Below, in pieces: positions 8,114-16,491 of a stretch of 30,812 bases of DNA. Where the stretch lies: NCBI GenBank assembly GCA_910585995.1, contig CAJUGG010000026.1, positions 1 through 30,812 on the forward strand. The letters run 5' to 3'. A model generated the notes under the pieces. The model searched no databases and was not told the DNA's origin. It saw only the letters and a list, made by a program, of their open reading frames with translations. Numbering within the stretch: the stretch's first letter is position 1; the number at the start of each line of letters is the position of its first letter. Origin of the DNA: an uncultured Lachnospiraceae bacterium (GTDB lineage Bacteria > Bacillota > Clostridia > Lachnospirales > Lachnospiraceae). Position numbers and translations under genes: made by a program.

Positions 8114-8611
8114 TTATACCATCTGTATCTCGGCACGCAGTTTTTGTTTTCCTCTGTGCAGCCGGCTCTTAATCGTAGCTTCTCTCATATGCATCATCTC
8201 ACTGATCTCTCTGGTGGTAAATCGTTCTCCGTAATACAGTTGAAAGATCAGTCTGCTGTCCTCTGGCAGAGAGCGCAGCATCTCATGAAATTCCACGTCT
8301 CCCGGACCAGAACTGCTCTGTGGGGTTTCTGTATATTCCTCCAGACCGCAGCTTTTCTTATTCTGGTTGTACATTCTGTTGCAGTTGTTCATCAAGATCC
8401 GTACCAGCCATGTCCGAAAATACTCTGGCTTTCTAAGCTCTTTGATATGTTCAAATGCATTGAGAATCGTATCCTGTATCACATCTGCCACATCTTCTTC
8501 ACTGCGAAAGTATCCATAAGCGACCCGCTGAAGCGTCATCTTATTCCTTTCGATCAATTCAATAAAGGCATCCGCATCTCCTTTTTGCGCCTTTTTCACC
8601 AATATGCTCAT
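8114..8611 (-). CDS. ECF-type RNA polymerase sigma factor (SigV-like)
   Basis: A 165-residue sigma-70 family protein with only regions 2 and 4, as in extracytoplasmic-function sigma factors. Region 2 spans about 10-65 with DADAFIELIERNKMTLQRVAYGYF and EEDVADVIQDTILNAF. Region 4 is about 110-160 with LPEDSRLIFQLYYGERFTTREISEMM followed by the recognition helix REATIKSRLHRGKQKL. The linker between them is short. It is expected to direct RNA polymerase to an envelope-stress regulon and is probably restrained by the downstream DUF4179 protein. The start at 8611 follows AAGGAGAAGG. A GAAACC stretch on the minus strand near 8690 could be part of a self-regulated -35 element, but I could not pair it with a convincing -10. 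Confidence 0.93.
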   Translation of the reverse strand: MSILVKKAQKGDADAFIELIERNKMTLQRVAYGYFRSEEDVADVIQDTILNAFEHIKELRKPEYFRTWLVRILMNNCNRMYNQNKKSCGLEEYTETPQSSSGPGDVEFHEMLRSLPEDSRLIFQLYYGERFTTREISEMMHMREATIKSRLHRGKQKLRAEIQMV

Positions 8612-8697
8612 ATCCTTCTCCTTTGCCTGGAAGCCCGGCCGGGGGTCCCGTCTGTCTGTTTACACCTATTAGATTGAGACGGAGCGGGTTTCGATGC

Positions 8698-8743
8698 ATA
8701 AAAAATAAAAAAACAGCATCCGCCACCGATCTTGTGGGGATGC
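8698..8743 (-). terminator. Rho-independent terminator of the AAA ATPase/nuclease gene
   Basis: On the minus strand GCATCCCCAC, a 7-nt loop, and GTGGCGGATGC form a stem of 10 pairs with one bulged base, followed by a T-rich run (TGTTTTTTTATTTTTT). It lies 12 bp after the ATPase stop and separates it from the sigma operon. Confidence 0.85.
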
Positions 8744-8754
8744 TTAAACTTCAG

Positions 8755-10482
8755 TCATCTATTACTTCTCATACGTACCATGCAAGTATTTCTGCGGCAG
8801 GCAATGCCATATCTCAAGATTGTGGTCATGCTGTCATCGAGCAGCCGTTCTTCATAATTTTTTTCTTCGATCTGATCCAGTGCATATACACAGGCAGCCT
8901 CCAGATCACGGCTCTCGGAGTATTTGATCTCCATCACGATACCGATATCCTGATCCAAAATCTCGATCAAGATATCACTGTATCCTTCCCCGGATTCTGC
9001 ATTTGACAAGATCACCCAGTCTTCCCGGTGGCTTAAAAGACCTAAGAGTATTCCATGATAAAAATTTTCTTTTTTATTTTTTCGCACTGCATTGTCATGG
9101 ATATGGATCATCTTTTTCAGATAAGCACGAAAGCGCTGTTCCACCGATGCCGGATCGCCCTGCCTGACTGCTTCACAAAAAGCATCCAGTGCAGAGGTAT
9201 CTTTTTGGATCTCTTCCTGAAACCAAGTAAAGATCTGTTCCGTGAAGATCCCGCGTATCTCCCGATTGGGGATGGCAAGTTCATAGGTACTCAGCTCCAC
9301 CTCTGAGCGTTTTGTCAGATAACCTGCCGTAAACAGTACACTCCAGATATTGTCAAGATTGTTATACAGCTCCCGGTAAGTCAGTTCTTCCCGGATTCTT
9401 TTTACAACGCTGCTGCCATTCACGAGAGCTTCCAGTTCTTGCTTGGTGGAAGATGTGGCCTTTTGCAGAAGTGTATGCAGGATCACATTGCCGCTGGAAT
9501 TGATCCAGTACGCCTTTGGCATCGCAGCAGGGTCAGATCTTAACTGATTTACATAATTAATCACATCCCAAGGACAATAGACATCTGCATTTCCAAAGCG
9601 ATAGCCATCATACCACTCTTTCATCACCCCATGTTTCTCAGATAGTCCATAATAGTCCAGCATCGCATATACTTCTGTATCCGTAAAACCAAAATGTTCA
9701 TCCAACTGAGTATGGGTGATCGACATGATATTAAAATTATTAAGCCCGGTAAAGATACTCTCCCTGGCAATTCGCAGACATCCAGTCAATACAGCAAAAT
9801 AAAGATTTTCATTCGTCTTCAGCACCTGTCCCAGCAGACCGCGGATCAAGTCTGTCATCTCATCATAATATCCGTATTGTTGAGCCTTCTCCAGAGGAAT
9901 ATCATATTCATCCATCAGAAAGATTACTTTCTGTCCATAGTGCTTGCAGAGAATTTGCGATAGAAATAAAAGACTTCCTTTGATCTGATCTTCTAAGACT
10001 GATACGGTCTGTTCCTGGTTTGGAAGGCTTTGAATCAGATATTGATAATCCTGTTTTTCCTCTACAGACAACTTTTCACTTTCTAAAAGAAAACGAAAAC
10101 GCCGCGCCTCATTTTTAATCACAGAATGTAGCATAACCAAAGCACCCGCATAATTCCGGGATTCTATACTTTTTAAGGTAAGAAAGATCACAGGAAATCT
10201 TCCCATATATTTTTCACAGAGTTCCTTCTCTCTCGATATGGCAAGCCCATCATACAACGTTGCATCACAGCCATAAGAGAAAAAATGTCTGAGCATACTC
10301 ATATTCAAAGATTTGCCAAAGCGTCTGGGACGGGTAATCAGATTGACCTCTCCCCAGTTATTTAAAAGTTCGATGAGCAGACCTGTCTTATCCACATAGT
10401 AAAATTGTTCTGTACGCAGTTTTGCAAAGTCTTCGATGCCAATGGGCAATTTTGCAATCGACTCCAAGCGCTGTCCCTCCAT
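8755..10482 (-). CDS. AAA-ATPase-like protein with C-terminal PD-(D/E)XK nuclease-fold domain
   Basis: A 575-residue protein of the AAA-ATPase-like plus PD-(D/E)XK family that is abundant in gut anaerobes. The N-terminus has KLPIGIEDFAKLR and FYYVDKTGLL, followed by the Walker A-like ITRPRRFGKSLNMSML. The Walker B-like segment is VIFLMDEYDIPLEKA. The C-terminal domain has GYSDILIEIL and IVMEIKYS, giving the Asp and ExK of the PD-(D/E)XK fold. The family's cellular role is not established; defence or selfish-element links have been suggested. The ATG at 10482 has no clear ribosome binding site, but GGAGGG at 10480-10475 (minus) is 7-8 nt before an in-frame TTG at 10467, a likelier start that would leave 570 residues. 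A strong terminator follows, so it is probably monocistronic. Confidence 0.85.
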   Translation of the reverse strand: MEGQRLESIAKLPIGIEDFAKLRTEQFYYVDKTGLLIELLNNWGEVNLITRPRRFGKSLNMSMLRHFFSYGCDATLYDGLAISREKELCEKYMGRFPVIFLTLKSIESRNYAGALVMLHSVIKNEARRFRFLLESEKLSVEEKQDYQYLIQSLPNQEQTVSVLEDQIKGSLLFLSQILCKHYGQKVIFLMDEYDIPLEKAQQYGYYDEMTDLIRGLLGQVLKTNENLYFAVLTGCLRIARESIFTGLNNFNIMSITHTQLDEHFGFTDTEVYAMLDYYGLSEKHGVMKEWYDGYRFGNADVYCPWDVINYVNQLRSDPAAMPKAYWINSSGNVILHTLLQKATSSTKQELEALVNGSSVVKRIREELTYRELYNNLDNIWSVLFTAGYLTKRSEVELSTYELAIPNREIRGIFTEQIFTWFQEEIQKDTSALDAFCEAVRQGDPASVEQRFRAYLKKMIHIHDNAVRKNKKENFYHGILLGLLSHREDWVILSNAESGEGYSDILIEILDQDIGIVMEIKYSESRDLEAACVYALDQIEEKNYEERLLDDSMTTILRYGIACRRNTCMVRMRSNR

Positions 10483-10548
10483 TTCTTTTTCATTATATAT
10501 GGAAAATTTCTTGGTTTCAAGGAATATCTCTTTTTCATCGTCCGGAGT

Positions 10549-11406
10549 TTATCCCCCTGGTCCTTCCAACAACCACCTCGTCAGATGCCCCATCCTCCGG
10601 CTTCTCCTGTATTCTCTTGGCGTCAGATGATACGTATCGCGAAAGACACGATTAAACGTCCTCTGGCTCTCAAACCCAGCCTCCATACAGATCTCTGTGA
10701 TAGAACGATCCGTATACTCTAACAATTCACAGGCATAAGATAATCTCAGTTCATTCAGATACTGCGGAAAATTCTTATGGAATGTCCCCGAAAACACGCG
10801 AGAAAGCATATAGGGACTAACGCCTAACTCTCTCGCCATCTGTGAAAGCGAGACCTTCTCCTTAAAATGCGCTGCCAGATAGACCACCGCCTCATATACC
10901 AGATCCGTATCTGCTGGCGCCTCTCTCTCCACCAGCCTCAGACAAGGCAGACTCTTCCCCAACAAGATCTGCACATATGCCTGCATCACAGCCACTTCTT
11001 CTTCCTTTGCCCTTTTCAGGCATGCCAACGCATCCACAATCTCCTCCGCCACCTCTTCCCTAGGAATCACCGGCACCTTTGGACACCGCCCAAACAACTC
11101 CTCCCCAAACGCCCCATACACCTGCGGCCTCGCAACCACATAACACCCCCTGCTCTTCTCCTCAAACACCTGATAATGATGAATCATCTCCGGAAATACC
11201 ACCCCAAAATCCCCCTCCTCCATATGATACAATTCCTTCCCCACCCCCAGCTCCAGCGTCCCCCTCGTCACATACACAAACTCCACCGCCCGATGCAGAT
11301 GAGGCCCCACATGCACAGACTCCTTCTCCATCACCCACACCTCCTGATCCGTCACCTCATAAAACAACTTCACCCTACCACTCCTCCTTATCTTTTCTAT
11401 CATCAT
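10549..11406 (-). CDS. AraC-family transcriptional regulator with N-terminal cupin domain
   Basis: A regulator of about 285 residues. The N-terminal half is a cupin-like ligand domain (VHVGPHLHRAVEFVYVTRG, then MEEGDFGVVFPEMIHHYQ). The C-terminal ~100 residues are the double helix-turn-helix of AraC/XylS proteins: KVSLSQMARELGVSPYMLSRVF, then SITEICMEAGFESQRTFNRVFRDTYHLTPREYRR. It probably senses a sugar or similar small molecule. The ATG at 11406 is preceded by GGAGG at a 7-nt gap and is preferred over the in-frame GTG at 11421, which lies ahead of that ribosome binding site. A palindromic repeat begins 28 bp upstream of the start and may lie in its leader. The beta-galactosidase locus is separated from it by the small gene, and a direct regulatory link is only possible, not shown. 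Confidence 0.9.
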   Translation of the reverse strand: MMIEKIRRSGRVKLFYEVTDQEVWVMEKESVHVGPHLHRAVEFVYVTRGTLELGVGKELYHMEEGDFGVVFPEMIHHYQVFEEKSRGCYVVARPQVYGAFGEELFGRCPKVPVIPREEVAEEIVDALACLKRAKEEEVAVMQAYVQILLGKSLPCLRLVEREAPADTDLVYEAVVYLAAHFKEKVSLSQMARELGVSPYMLSRVFSGTFHKNFPQYLNELRLSYACELLEYTDRSITEICMEAGFESQRTFNRVFRDTYHLTPREYRRSRRMGHLTRWLLEGPGG

Positions 11407-11433
11407 CTTTTTTCCTCCCACCCACCACTACCA

Positions 11434-11549
11434 GAGGCTGTTGCAAAACCGGACCCCTGGGGGTTGCGTCAATAGTGCTGTGTGAACTGTCCGATACACT
11501 CCATGCAGACATTGACCAACCCCCAGGGGTTCGGTTTTGCGACAGCCTC
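11434..11549. repeat. Palindromic repeat element, copy 2 (MITE-like)
   Basis: Arms of 33 bp at 11434-11466 and 11517-11549 pair at 31 of 33 positions. The tip starts GAGGCTGTTGCAAAAC and the mirror end finishes GTTTTGCGACAGCCTC. GTCAAT/ATTGAC extends the stem at 11468-11473/11511-11516. The loop carries AGTGCTGTGT (11474-11483) and a 24-nt block (11487-11510) shared with copy 1 at the window start. Between the two copies the stems differ in sequence but each is self-complementary, while the loop is conserved. The ends resemble terminal inverted repeats of insertion sequences, but no transposase is present and I see no target-site duplication at the flanks. Confidence 0.85.
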
Positions 11550-11618
11550 GTCCTCTTTCCCCCACACAAAAAATGTCCAGTTTCCCCTCAGATTTGGCAA
11601 GTAATCCCCTTCATTTTC

Positions 11619-11627
11619 TGCTATCCT
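11619..11627 (+). promoter_or_regulatory. Candidate extended -10 promoter of the small gene
   Basis: TGCTATCCT fits an extended -10 element (TGnTATnnT) 36 bp before the small gene's ATG. No -35 box is visible at the right distance, so support is modest. Confidence 0.35.
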
Positions 11628-11663
11628 ATCTCTTGTAAAGATCAAAGAAAGGAGGTCTGCATC

Positions 11664-11741
11664 ATGAACCACATCAAGACTTTTATGAACCAGCTTCTGG
11701 ACTTCTATGCCGACTATTTTAACCATGTCTACCATGCCTAG
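11664..11741 (+). CDS. 25-residue small protein of unknown function
   Basis: ATG at 11664 to TAG at 11741 encodes 25 residues beginning MNHIKTFMNQLLDF and ending FNHVYHA. The case for a real gene is its frame: a perfect AAAGGAGG ribosome binding site ends 8 nt before the ATG, and a hairpin terminator starts 18 bp after the stop. The peptide is rich in aromatic residues and would form an amphipathic helix; it lacks a clear signal peptide or a full membrane span. It sits alone on the plus strand between two minus-strand genes, so it is not a leader of the flanking genes. It could be a small regulatory or membrane-associated peptide, or a leader of a small RNA. I do not recognise its family. Confidence 0.65.
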   Translation: MNHIKTFMNQLLDFYADYFNHVYHA

Positions 11742-11759
11742 ACGCCCCAGAAGACAACA

Positions 11760-11812
11760 AAGCATTGCCCGCAAGAAATCACCAACATCTTACCAGGCAA
11801 TGCTTCTTTTAT
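11760..11812 (+). terminator. Hairpin terminator after the small gene, possibly bidirectional
   Basis: AAGCATTGCC (11760-11769) pairs perfectly with GGCAATGCTT (11796-11805) across a 26-nt loop, and a T-rich tail (TTCTTTTA) follows on the plus strand. It also lies 14 bp past the stop of the minus-strand symporter gene, where the reverse tail is less T-rich. Confidence 0.65.
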
Positions 11813-11825
11813 AAGAAAACTCCCG

Positions 11826-13187
11826 CTATCTCTTTTCCGCCTTCAGTCTCTCATTGGTCTCTTCCACATTCATCTTAGAAAGCACCAGTGTAATCACCAG
11901 ACTAATCAGCATAGGAATCCAAAGATACATAAAGTAAAGCATATTGATACAAGACTGCGGCTGCACTGCCAATGTCCCTTCAAATCCGCTGGCTGCCAGC
12001 ATCCATCCGGCAATGGCTGTCCCAAGCCCACCGCCTAACTTCACACCCAGAGATGTACAAGAATACATCGTTCCATCCACTCTCTTATGCTGTGTCAGAT
12101 ACGTGTACTCCGAACAGGACGCAATCACCGCGTTCATATCCCCCTGCCACGGCCCTTGTCCCATAGCTGCGACTCCGGTAAAGAACAGCATCAGCGGAAT
12201 ACTGCCCAGATATCCGGCTACGACCACCATTGCCCGTCCAAAAGTCCCCAGCATATAGCCCCGCAGATTCAGCTTATACATGCCCTTCCACTTTGCCACC
12301 AATGTAGGAGTAAAGACAAGCGCCACGATCAGCGGAATATTGATCGCCCAGGAGAAGACGCCATACAGATTTTCATTTTTCAGCACATACGTCATATAAT
12401 AGATACCCATATTCAGCATTGCACCATATACCTGCTGAAGGATATATACACCACAGATCATCAGATAAAATTTGTTGGAGATCAGCAGTTTTGCCGCTGT
12501 GGCAAGCCCATATTTCTCCTCTGCCACTGTCTCTTTCGAAGACTCATTAAGCTCCTCCTCCGGCAGCTCTTTTACCGAAAATACCGAGAGGGTATTGACC
12601 ACCAAACCGATCAAAGAGTAGATAATCGCCACGGTTCTCCAACCCCCTGCACCGCCGCCGCAAGCTGCCACAGCTCCGATGGTAATGGACTGGATCAACA
12701 AGCTTGTCCCAAAGGCGAAGATAAACCGATAAGAACCCATCTGCACCCGCTCCTTGCTATTTTTCGTTACCAGAGCAGTCAGCGCCGAGTAAGCGATATT
12801 ATTTGCCGTATAGAACACCGCGTTTAACAGCGTATAGGCGATAAAAAACCAGGCATACTGAGCTGTCTTTCCCATATCCACCGGTATCGCAAAGATCGCT
12901 GCCAGCGTCACGGCACAGCCAATATATGCATACAGCATCCAGGGCCTTGCCTTGCCAAGCCGGCTCTTCGTCTTGTCAATCATAGCCCCAAAAAAGATAT
13001 CTGTGATTCCATCAAAAAATTTGGATGCCGCGATCAAAGTCCCCACCACGCCGGGATTGAGTCCCACCGTGTTGGTCAAATAAATCATTACAAAGGAGGA
13101 TAAGAATGCATATACTACATTTCCTGCAATATCTCCGGAACCATATCCCACTTTATTGTACCATTTTAAATATTGTTTTTCCTGCAT
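11826..13187 (-). CDS. GPH-family sugar:cation symporter (MFS superfamily)
   Basis: A 453-residue membrane protein of the glycoside-pentoside-hexuronide:cation symporter family (MelB/LacS type), expected to import a galactoside with Na+ or H+. It begins KVGYGSGDIAGNVVYAF and continues with the family's conserved first cytoplasmic loop, FFDGITDIFFGAMIDKTKSRLGKARPW. About 12 hydrophobic segments can be traced. Near the C-terminus KRVDGTMYSCTSLGVKLGGG is also typical. No fused EIIA domain is present, unlike streptococcal LacS. It lies 106 bp downstream of the beta-galactosidase gene on the same strand, which suggests co-transcription and a beta-galactoside as substrate. An AGGAG-type site (AAAGGAG) lies just before the ATG at 13187. 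Substrate identity is inferred from context. Confidence 0.92.
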   Translation of the reverse strand: MQEKQYLKWYNKVGYGSGDIAGNVVYAFLSSFVMIYLTNTVGLNPGVVGTLIAASKFFDGITDIFFGAMIDKTKSRLGKARPWMLYAYIGCAVTLAAIFAIPVDMGKTAQYAWFFIAYTLLNAVFYTANNIAYSALTALVTKNSKERVQMGSYRFIFAFGTSLLIQSITIGAVAACGGGAGGWRTVAIIYSLIGLVVNTLSVFSVKELPEEELNESSKETVAEEKYGLATAAKLLISNKFYLMICGVYILQQVYGAMLNMGIYYMTYVLKNENLYGVFSWAINIPLIVALVFTPTLVAKWKGMYKLNLRGYMLGTFGRAMVVVAGYLGSIPLMLFFTGVAAMGQGPWQGDMNAVIASCSEYTYLTQHKRVDGTMYSCTSLGVKLGGGLGTAIAGWMLAASGFEGTLAVQPQSCINMLYFMYLWIPMLISLVITLVLSKMNVEETNERLKAEKR

Positions 13188-13293
13188 GAAAATACTCCTT
13201 TCTTTTTATTTATACTTACCGCAGCATCTCAAGTATCCGTCTCCGGATTAATGCATGCATGGATACCCATATGTGCGGATTATTTTTTATCTG

Positions 13294-16200
13294 TCAATTC
13301 TTTTTCAATGGCACAAGTTTTATAGAAAATGTAAATGTTTCTTCTTTTAGACGATAGGCATCTAAGACCTCTGGCCCGCAGCTATTGGAACCAATTCCAT
13401 TCTGGGCATAGTCAAGGCACAGAATCGTGCTGCCGGACGGCTCTAGTTCATAGTGATGTGTTTTTTGCTCCAATTCCTCCTGTGTATAGACGGATGCGTT
13501 AAATGAGAACGTGTGTTCTGATCCTACTGTCAATGCATGAGAGGTCCCCGACAGCGTCACATAATCGCAGTCTATATGGCTTCCATTTTCCTGCGGACGG
13601 ATATAATCCTCATGCATCTGAACAACAGCTGCCTGATAGAGTCCATGGCTGGATGCCCTCTGCTTATCTTGATAGCTTTCATAAGGTCCCATACCATAAT
13701 AAGTGACTTGATCCAGCTCCTTCTTTAAAAACATCCGCAAGCCAAATCTTGGAAGATCTGGAAATTCTTTGTCTTTTTGAACATGTAAGGTGAGCGTAAT
13801 TCCTCCCTCTTCATCAACCTGGAAGACAGCTTCCACATCCATGATCTTCTGTATGGAAGCGGCCACCAAAGAAAGATGACTGTTAATCTCCACGGAAGTT
13901 CCCACGCGGGAGAATATGGTATCATAGACTCTGACCTGGGCTTTGTCATATCTTGCCCTTTTCCACTCTTGTTTCAGATACATATCGTTATCTGTGGGCG
14001 CACGCCAGATATTCAGCTCCATGGGCCGGTCCAGATACTCTTTTCCTCCATAGCGCAACTGTGTAAACACCCCTGTATGTTTGTCAAACGTATACTGAAA
14101 ATCTTCCCCTTCCAGGATCAAAAAAGTGCCTTCTTCTTCTCGTTCGACGGGCTTTAAACCTTCTTTTTTAGTATGTAGCAGTCCGACCAGCGTCTGATTT
14201 CTGGGATCTGCGTTCTTTAGCAGGATCTCCTCCTGGCCCAGTAGATGTCCTTTGGGCACCAGGGCAGTCTCGTCTTTCAGATAATAATATAACTTCAGAT
14301 AAGTCCGTCCACAGGCAGGAATCTCTAAGGACAGACCGACATCTCCCGTCTGTCCTGGCTCTATCGAACAGGCAGGCAGGATTCCTGTCTGACAGGAGAC
14401 CCCATCACAGTTCACCACATAATGAATCTCCACATAGTCTTTCAGATCTGTAAAGTCCATCTGATTTCTCAGTGTAAGCTTCTGGTTCTCCTGATCAAAA
14501 GAGACGACTCTGACCGGGCGATATACATTCTTGTACTCCAGAAGACCCGTATGGGGGGTACGATCCGGATAGACCAGTCCATCCATACAGAAATTGCCGT
14601 CATGCAGCTCTTCTCCATGGTCTCCTCCATAGTGGTAGATGGATTTTCCTCCTGTCGTCTCTCCATGGTAGATGGCATGATCACACCATTCCCATACAAA
14701 CCCTCCACACATCTGTTCATTTTCCTGAAAAAGTTCAAAATAGTCTTCCAGATCCCCTGGTCCATTTCCCATAGAATGACAGTATTCGCAGAGCAGCAGA
14801 GGCTTCTGGGATTCCCGGCTCAGATACTCTCTGATCTCCTCAAAAGAAGGATACATCCTGCTGTACAGATCCAGATCCGAATAATCATACTGTATGCTGT
14901 TTTTTCGATATCTGGCACTTTCATAGTGTGTGAGTCTGGATGAATCATATCCTTTTGTCCATTGCAGGGCTTTTTCAAAATTGTAGCCATAGGCACTCTC
15001 ATTTCCCATGGACCAGATCACAATGCAGGGACGGTTTTTGTCCCGTATCATCATCCGCTGTACCCGGTCTAAGATCGCACCTTCCCACTGTGGATTGTCC
15101 GCGATGGGTTCGTTCCAGCGGTCAAACTTATGAGCGTCTGTGTTCTCCTGATAGAAAAATTCCACTGGTCCATGACTCTCTATATCTGCCTCATCAATCA
15201 TCAAAAACCCATATTGATCACAAAGCTGGCAAAAGACTGGCGCATTGGGATAATGGCTGGCCCGTATGGCATTGATATTGTGTTGTTTCATGATTGTTAA
15301 ATCTCTGACCATGTGCGCCACATCCACTGTCGGACCCGTCACCGGGTCAGAGTCGTGACGATTGACCCCCCGAAAGACGATCGGTTTTCCATTGAGGCAG
15401 ACGGCCTTTCCTTCTATGGAGATCTTTCTGAGGCCCACATGATCCAGGATCACTTCAGATGCTGTATGAAGTACCAGCGTATAGAGATAAGGTTCTTCTG
15501 TATTCCACAGAACCGGGTACAAAACCTTAAGAGTGACTCTCCCGTCCTGTTCGATATGCGCAGTGTCGACGATCTGGTCCTTCGCGTCAAAGAGTGTCAC
15601 TGTAGTTAAGGCTGGCTGCCCCAGATACTGAATCTCTATGCTGACTTCTGCCGCATCCTCTGCTTTTTGTAACTGAGTCTTTACAAAATAATCCCACACG
15701 CACTTTTGGGGGCGGGCCAACAAGTAGACATCACGAAAGATACCGCTTGTACGAAATTTGTCCTGATCTTCCAGATAGCTTCCATCACACCACTTTAATA
15801 CCAGCACTGCCAGCTTATTGTTTCCCTCTTTGATCACACCGCTCACATCAAATTCGCTCGTACAGTGAGACACCTGGCTGTATCCGATATAGATCCCGTT
15901 CAGCCATACATAAAAACACGAATCCACCCCTTCAAAATTCAGATAGACACTCGGCGCTTCTTCCTTTTTCTCATATTGAAATTCCCGCACATAGGCGCCG
16001 CAGGGATTATCTCCTGGCACATAAGGCGGATCAAAGGGAAATGGATAGCGAATGTTGGTATACTGGTGGGCATCATATCCCTCCATCTGCCAGACGCTTG
16101 GTACTTTGATCTGGTCAAAAGAGGAATGGTCAAAATCTATCTGATAAAAATCCTCATTCATCTCATGGATGCTCCGGCAATAGCGAAATCTCCATTCTCC

Positions 16201-16344
16201 GTTTAACATCTGCACACGATCCGACTCTTCCCGCCGCTCTGTCAAATTGTCCATCCATACAGAAGCCGGAATATAATATGCTCTGGCTGGCATAGTATTC
16301 TCATGCAGCACTTTCAGGTCTTCATAATGTCTTGGTATCTTCAT
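13294..16344 (-). CDS. lacZ: Beta-galactosidase, glycoside hydrolase family 2
   Basis: A 1016-residue cytoplasmic enzyme, close in length to E. coli LacZ (1023). Counting from the chosen start, the acid/base Glu is near 449 in WSMGNESAYG and the nucleophile Glu is near 520 in LLCEYCHSMGN. FRGVNRHDSDPVTG, RASHYPNAP and NIWRAPTDNDMY are also LacZ hallmarks. It hydrolyses lactose or related beta-galactosides delivered by the symporter encoded next. The ATG at 16344 has AAGGAGG 11 nt upstream. The in-frame extension to 16407 adds a lysine-rich stretch not found in the family and runs through the ribosome binding site, so I reject it. The divergent AraC regulator gene is the likely activator. No signal peptide is seen. 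Confidence 0.96.
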   Translation of the reverse strand: MKIPRHYEDLKVLHENTMPARAYYIPASVWMDNLTERREESDRVQMLNGEWRFRYCRSIHEMNEDFYQIDFDHSSFDQIKVPSVWQMEGYDAHQYTNIRYPFPFDPPYVPGDNPCGAYVREFQYEKKEEAPSVYLNFEGVDSCFYVWLNGIYIGYSQVSHCTSEFDVSGVIKEGNNKLAVLVLKWCDGSYLEDQDKFRTSGIFRDVYLLARPQKCVWDYFVKTQLQKAEDAAEVSIEIQYLGQPALTTVTLFDAKDQIVDTAHIEQDGRVTLKVLYPVLWNTEEPYLYTLVLHTASEVILDHVGLRKISIEGKAVCLNGKPIVFRGVNRHDSDPVTGPTVDVAHMVRDLTIMKQHNINAIRASHYPNAPVFCQLCDQYGFLMIDEADIESHGPVEFFYQENTDAHKFDRWNEPIADNPQWEGAILDRVQRMMIRDKNRPCIVIWSMGNESAYGYNFEKALQWTKGYDSSRLTHYESARYRKNSIQYDYSDLDLYSRMYPSFEEIREYLSRESQKPLLLCEYCHSMGNGPGDLEDYFELFQENEQMCGGFVWEWCDHAIYHGETTGGKSIYHYGGDHGEELHDGNFCMDGLVYPDRTPHTGLLEYKNVYRPVRVVSFDQENQKLTLRNQMDFTDLKDYVEIHYVVNCDGVSCQTGILPACSIEPGQTGDVGLSLEIPACGRTYLKLYYYLKDETALVPKGHLLGQEEILLKNADPRNQTLVGLLHTKKEGLKPVEREEEGTFLILEGEDFQYTFDKHTGVFTQLRYGGKEYLDRPMELNIWRAPTDNDMYLKQEWKRARYDKAQVRVYDTIFSRVGTSVEINSHLSLVAASIQKIMDVEAVFQVDEEGGITLTLHVQKDKEFPDLPRFGLRMFLKKELDQVTYYGMGPYESYQDKQRASSHGLYQAAVVQMHEDYIRPQENGSHIDCDYVTLSGTSHALTVGSEHTFSFNASVYTQEELEQKTHHYELEPSGSTILCLDYAQNGIGSNSCGPEVLDAYRLKEETFTFSIKLVPLKKN

Positions 16345-16396
16345 GAATAATCGTACCTCCTTTTTCTTTTTTACGATCCTCTTTATTATGTAGTCT

Positions 16397-16402
16397 ATTA
16401 TA
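16397..16402 (-). promoter_or_regulatory. -10 box of the beta-galactosidase promoter
   Basis: The minus strand reads TATAAT 53 bp before the start codon. No good -35 box is found 16-18 bp further upstream, which fits a promoter that needs an activator such as the divergent AraC protein. Confidence 0.5.
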
Positions 16403-16435
16403 AACAAATTCTGATCAAGCGTCCATGAACAGCAT

Positions 16436-16464
16436 TAGACAAAACATGCACAAAATGATACAAT
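16436..16464 (+). promoter_or_regulatory. Promoter of the divergent AraC regulator
   Basis: TAGACA (16436-16441) and TACAAT (16459-16464) are 17 bp apart, 28 bp before the ATG at 16492. It lies back to back with the beta-galactosidase promoter in a 147-bp shared region. Confidence 0.55.
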
Positions 16465-16491
16465 AGAATCAAAATCAGGGGGTCAGAAAAA

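Noticed and set aside
8612..8697. Self-regulated ECF promoter upstream of the sigma gene
   Set aside because: A GAAACC stretch is present on the minus strand, but no -10 of the expected kind lies 16-17 bp further.
10867..11741. Two long plus-strand frames opposite the AraC gene
   Set aside because: Pro/Thr/His-rich composition mirrors the third-position C bias of the AraC gene; one merely runs on into the frame of the real small gene.
11469..11774. Minus-strand frame of 101 codons across the palindromic repeat
   Set aside because: It reads through the repeat loop and the antisense of the small gene and has no ribosome binding site; similarity to a frame in copy 1 is due to the shared repeat.
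13188..13293. Separate promoter or terminator between the beta-galactosidase and symporter genes
   Set aside because: Only a short hairpin (ATCCG, TCTC, CGGAT) and ATGCATGCAT palindromes are seen, without a T-run or paired promoter boxes.
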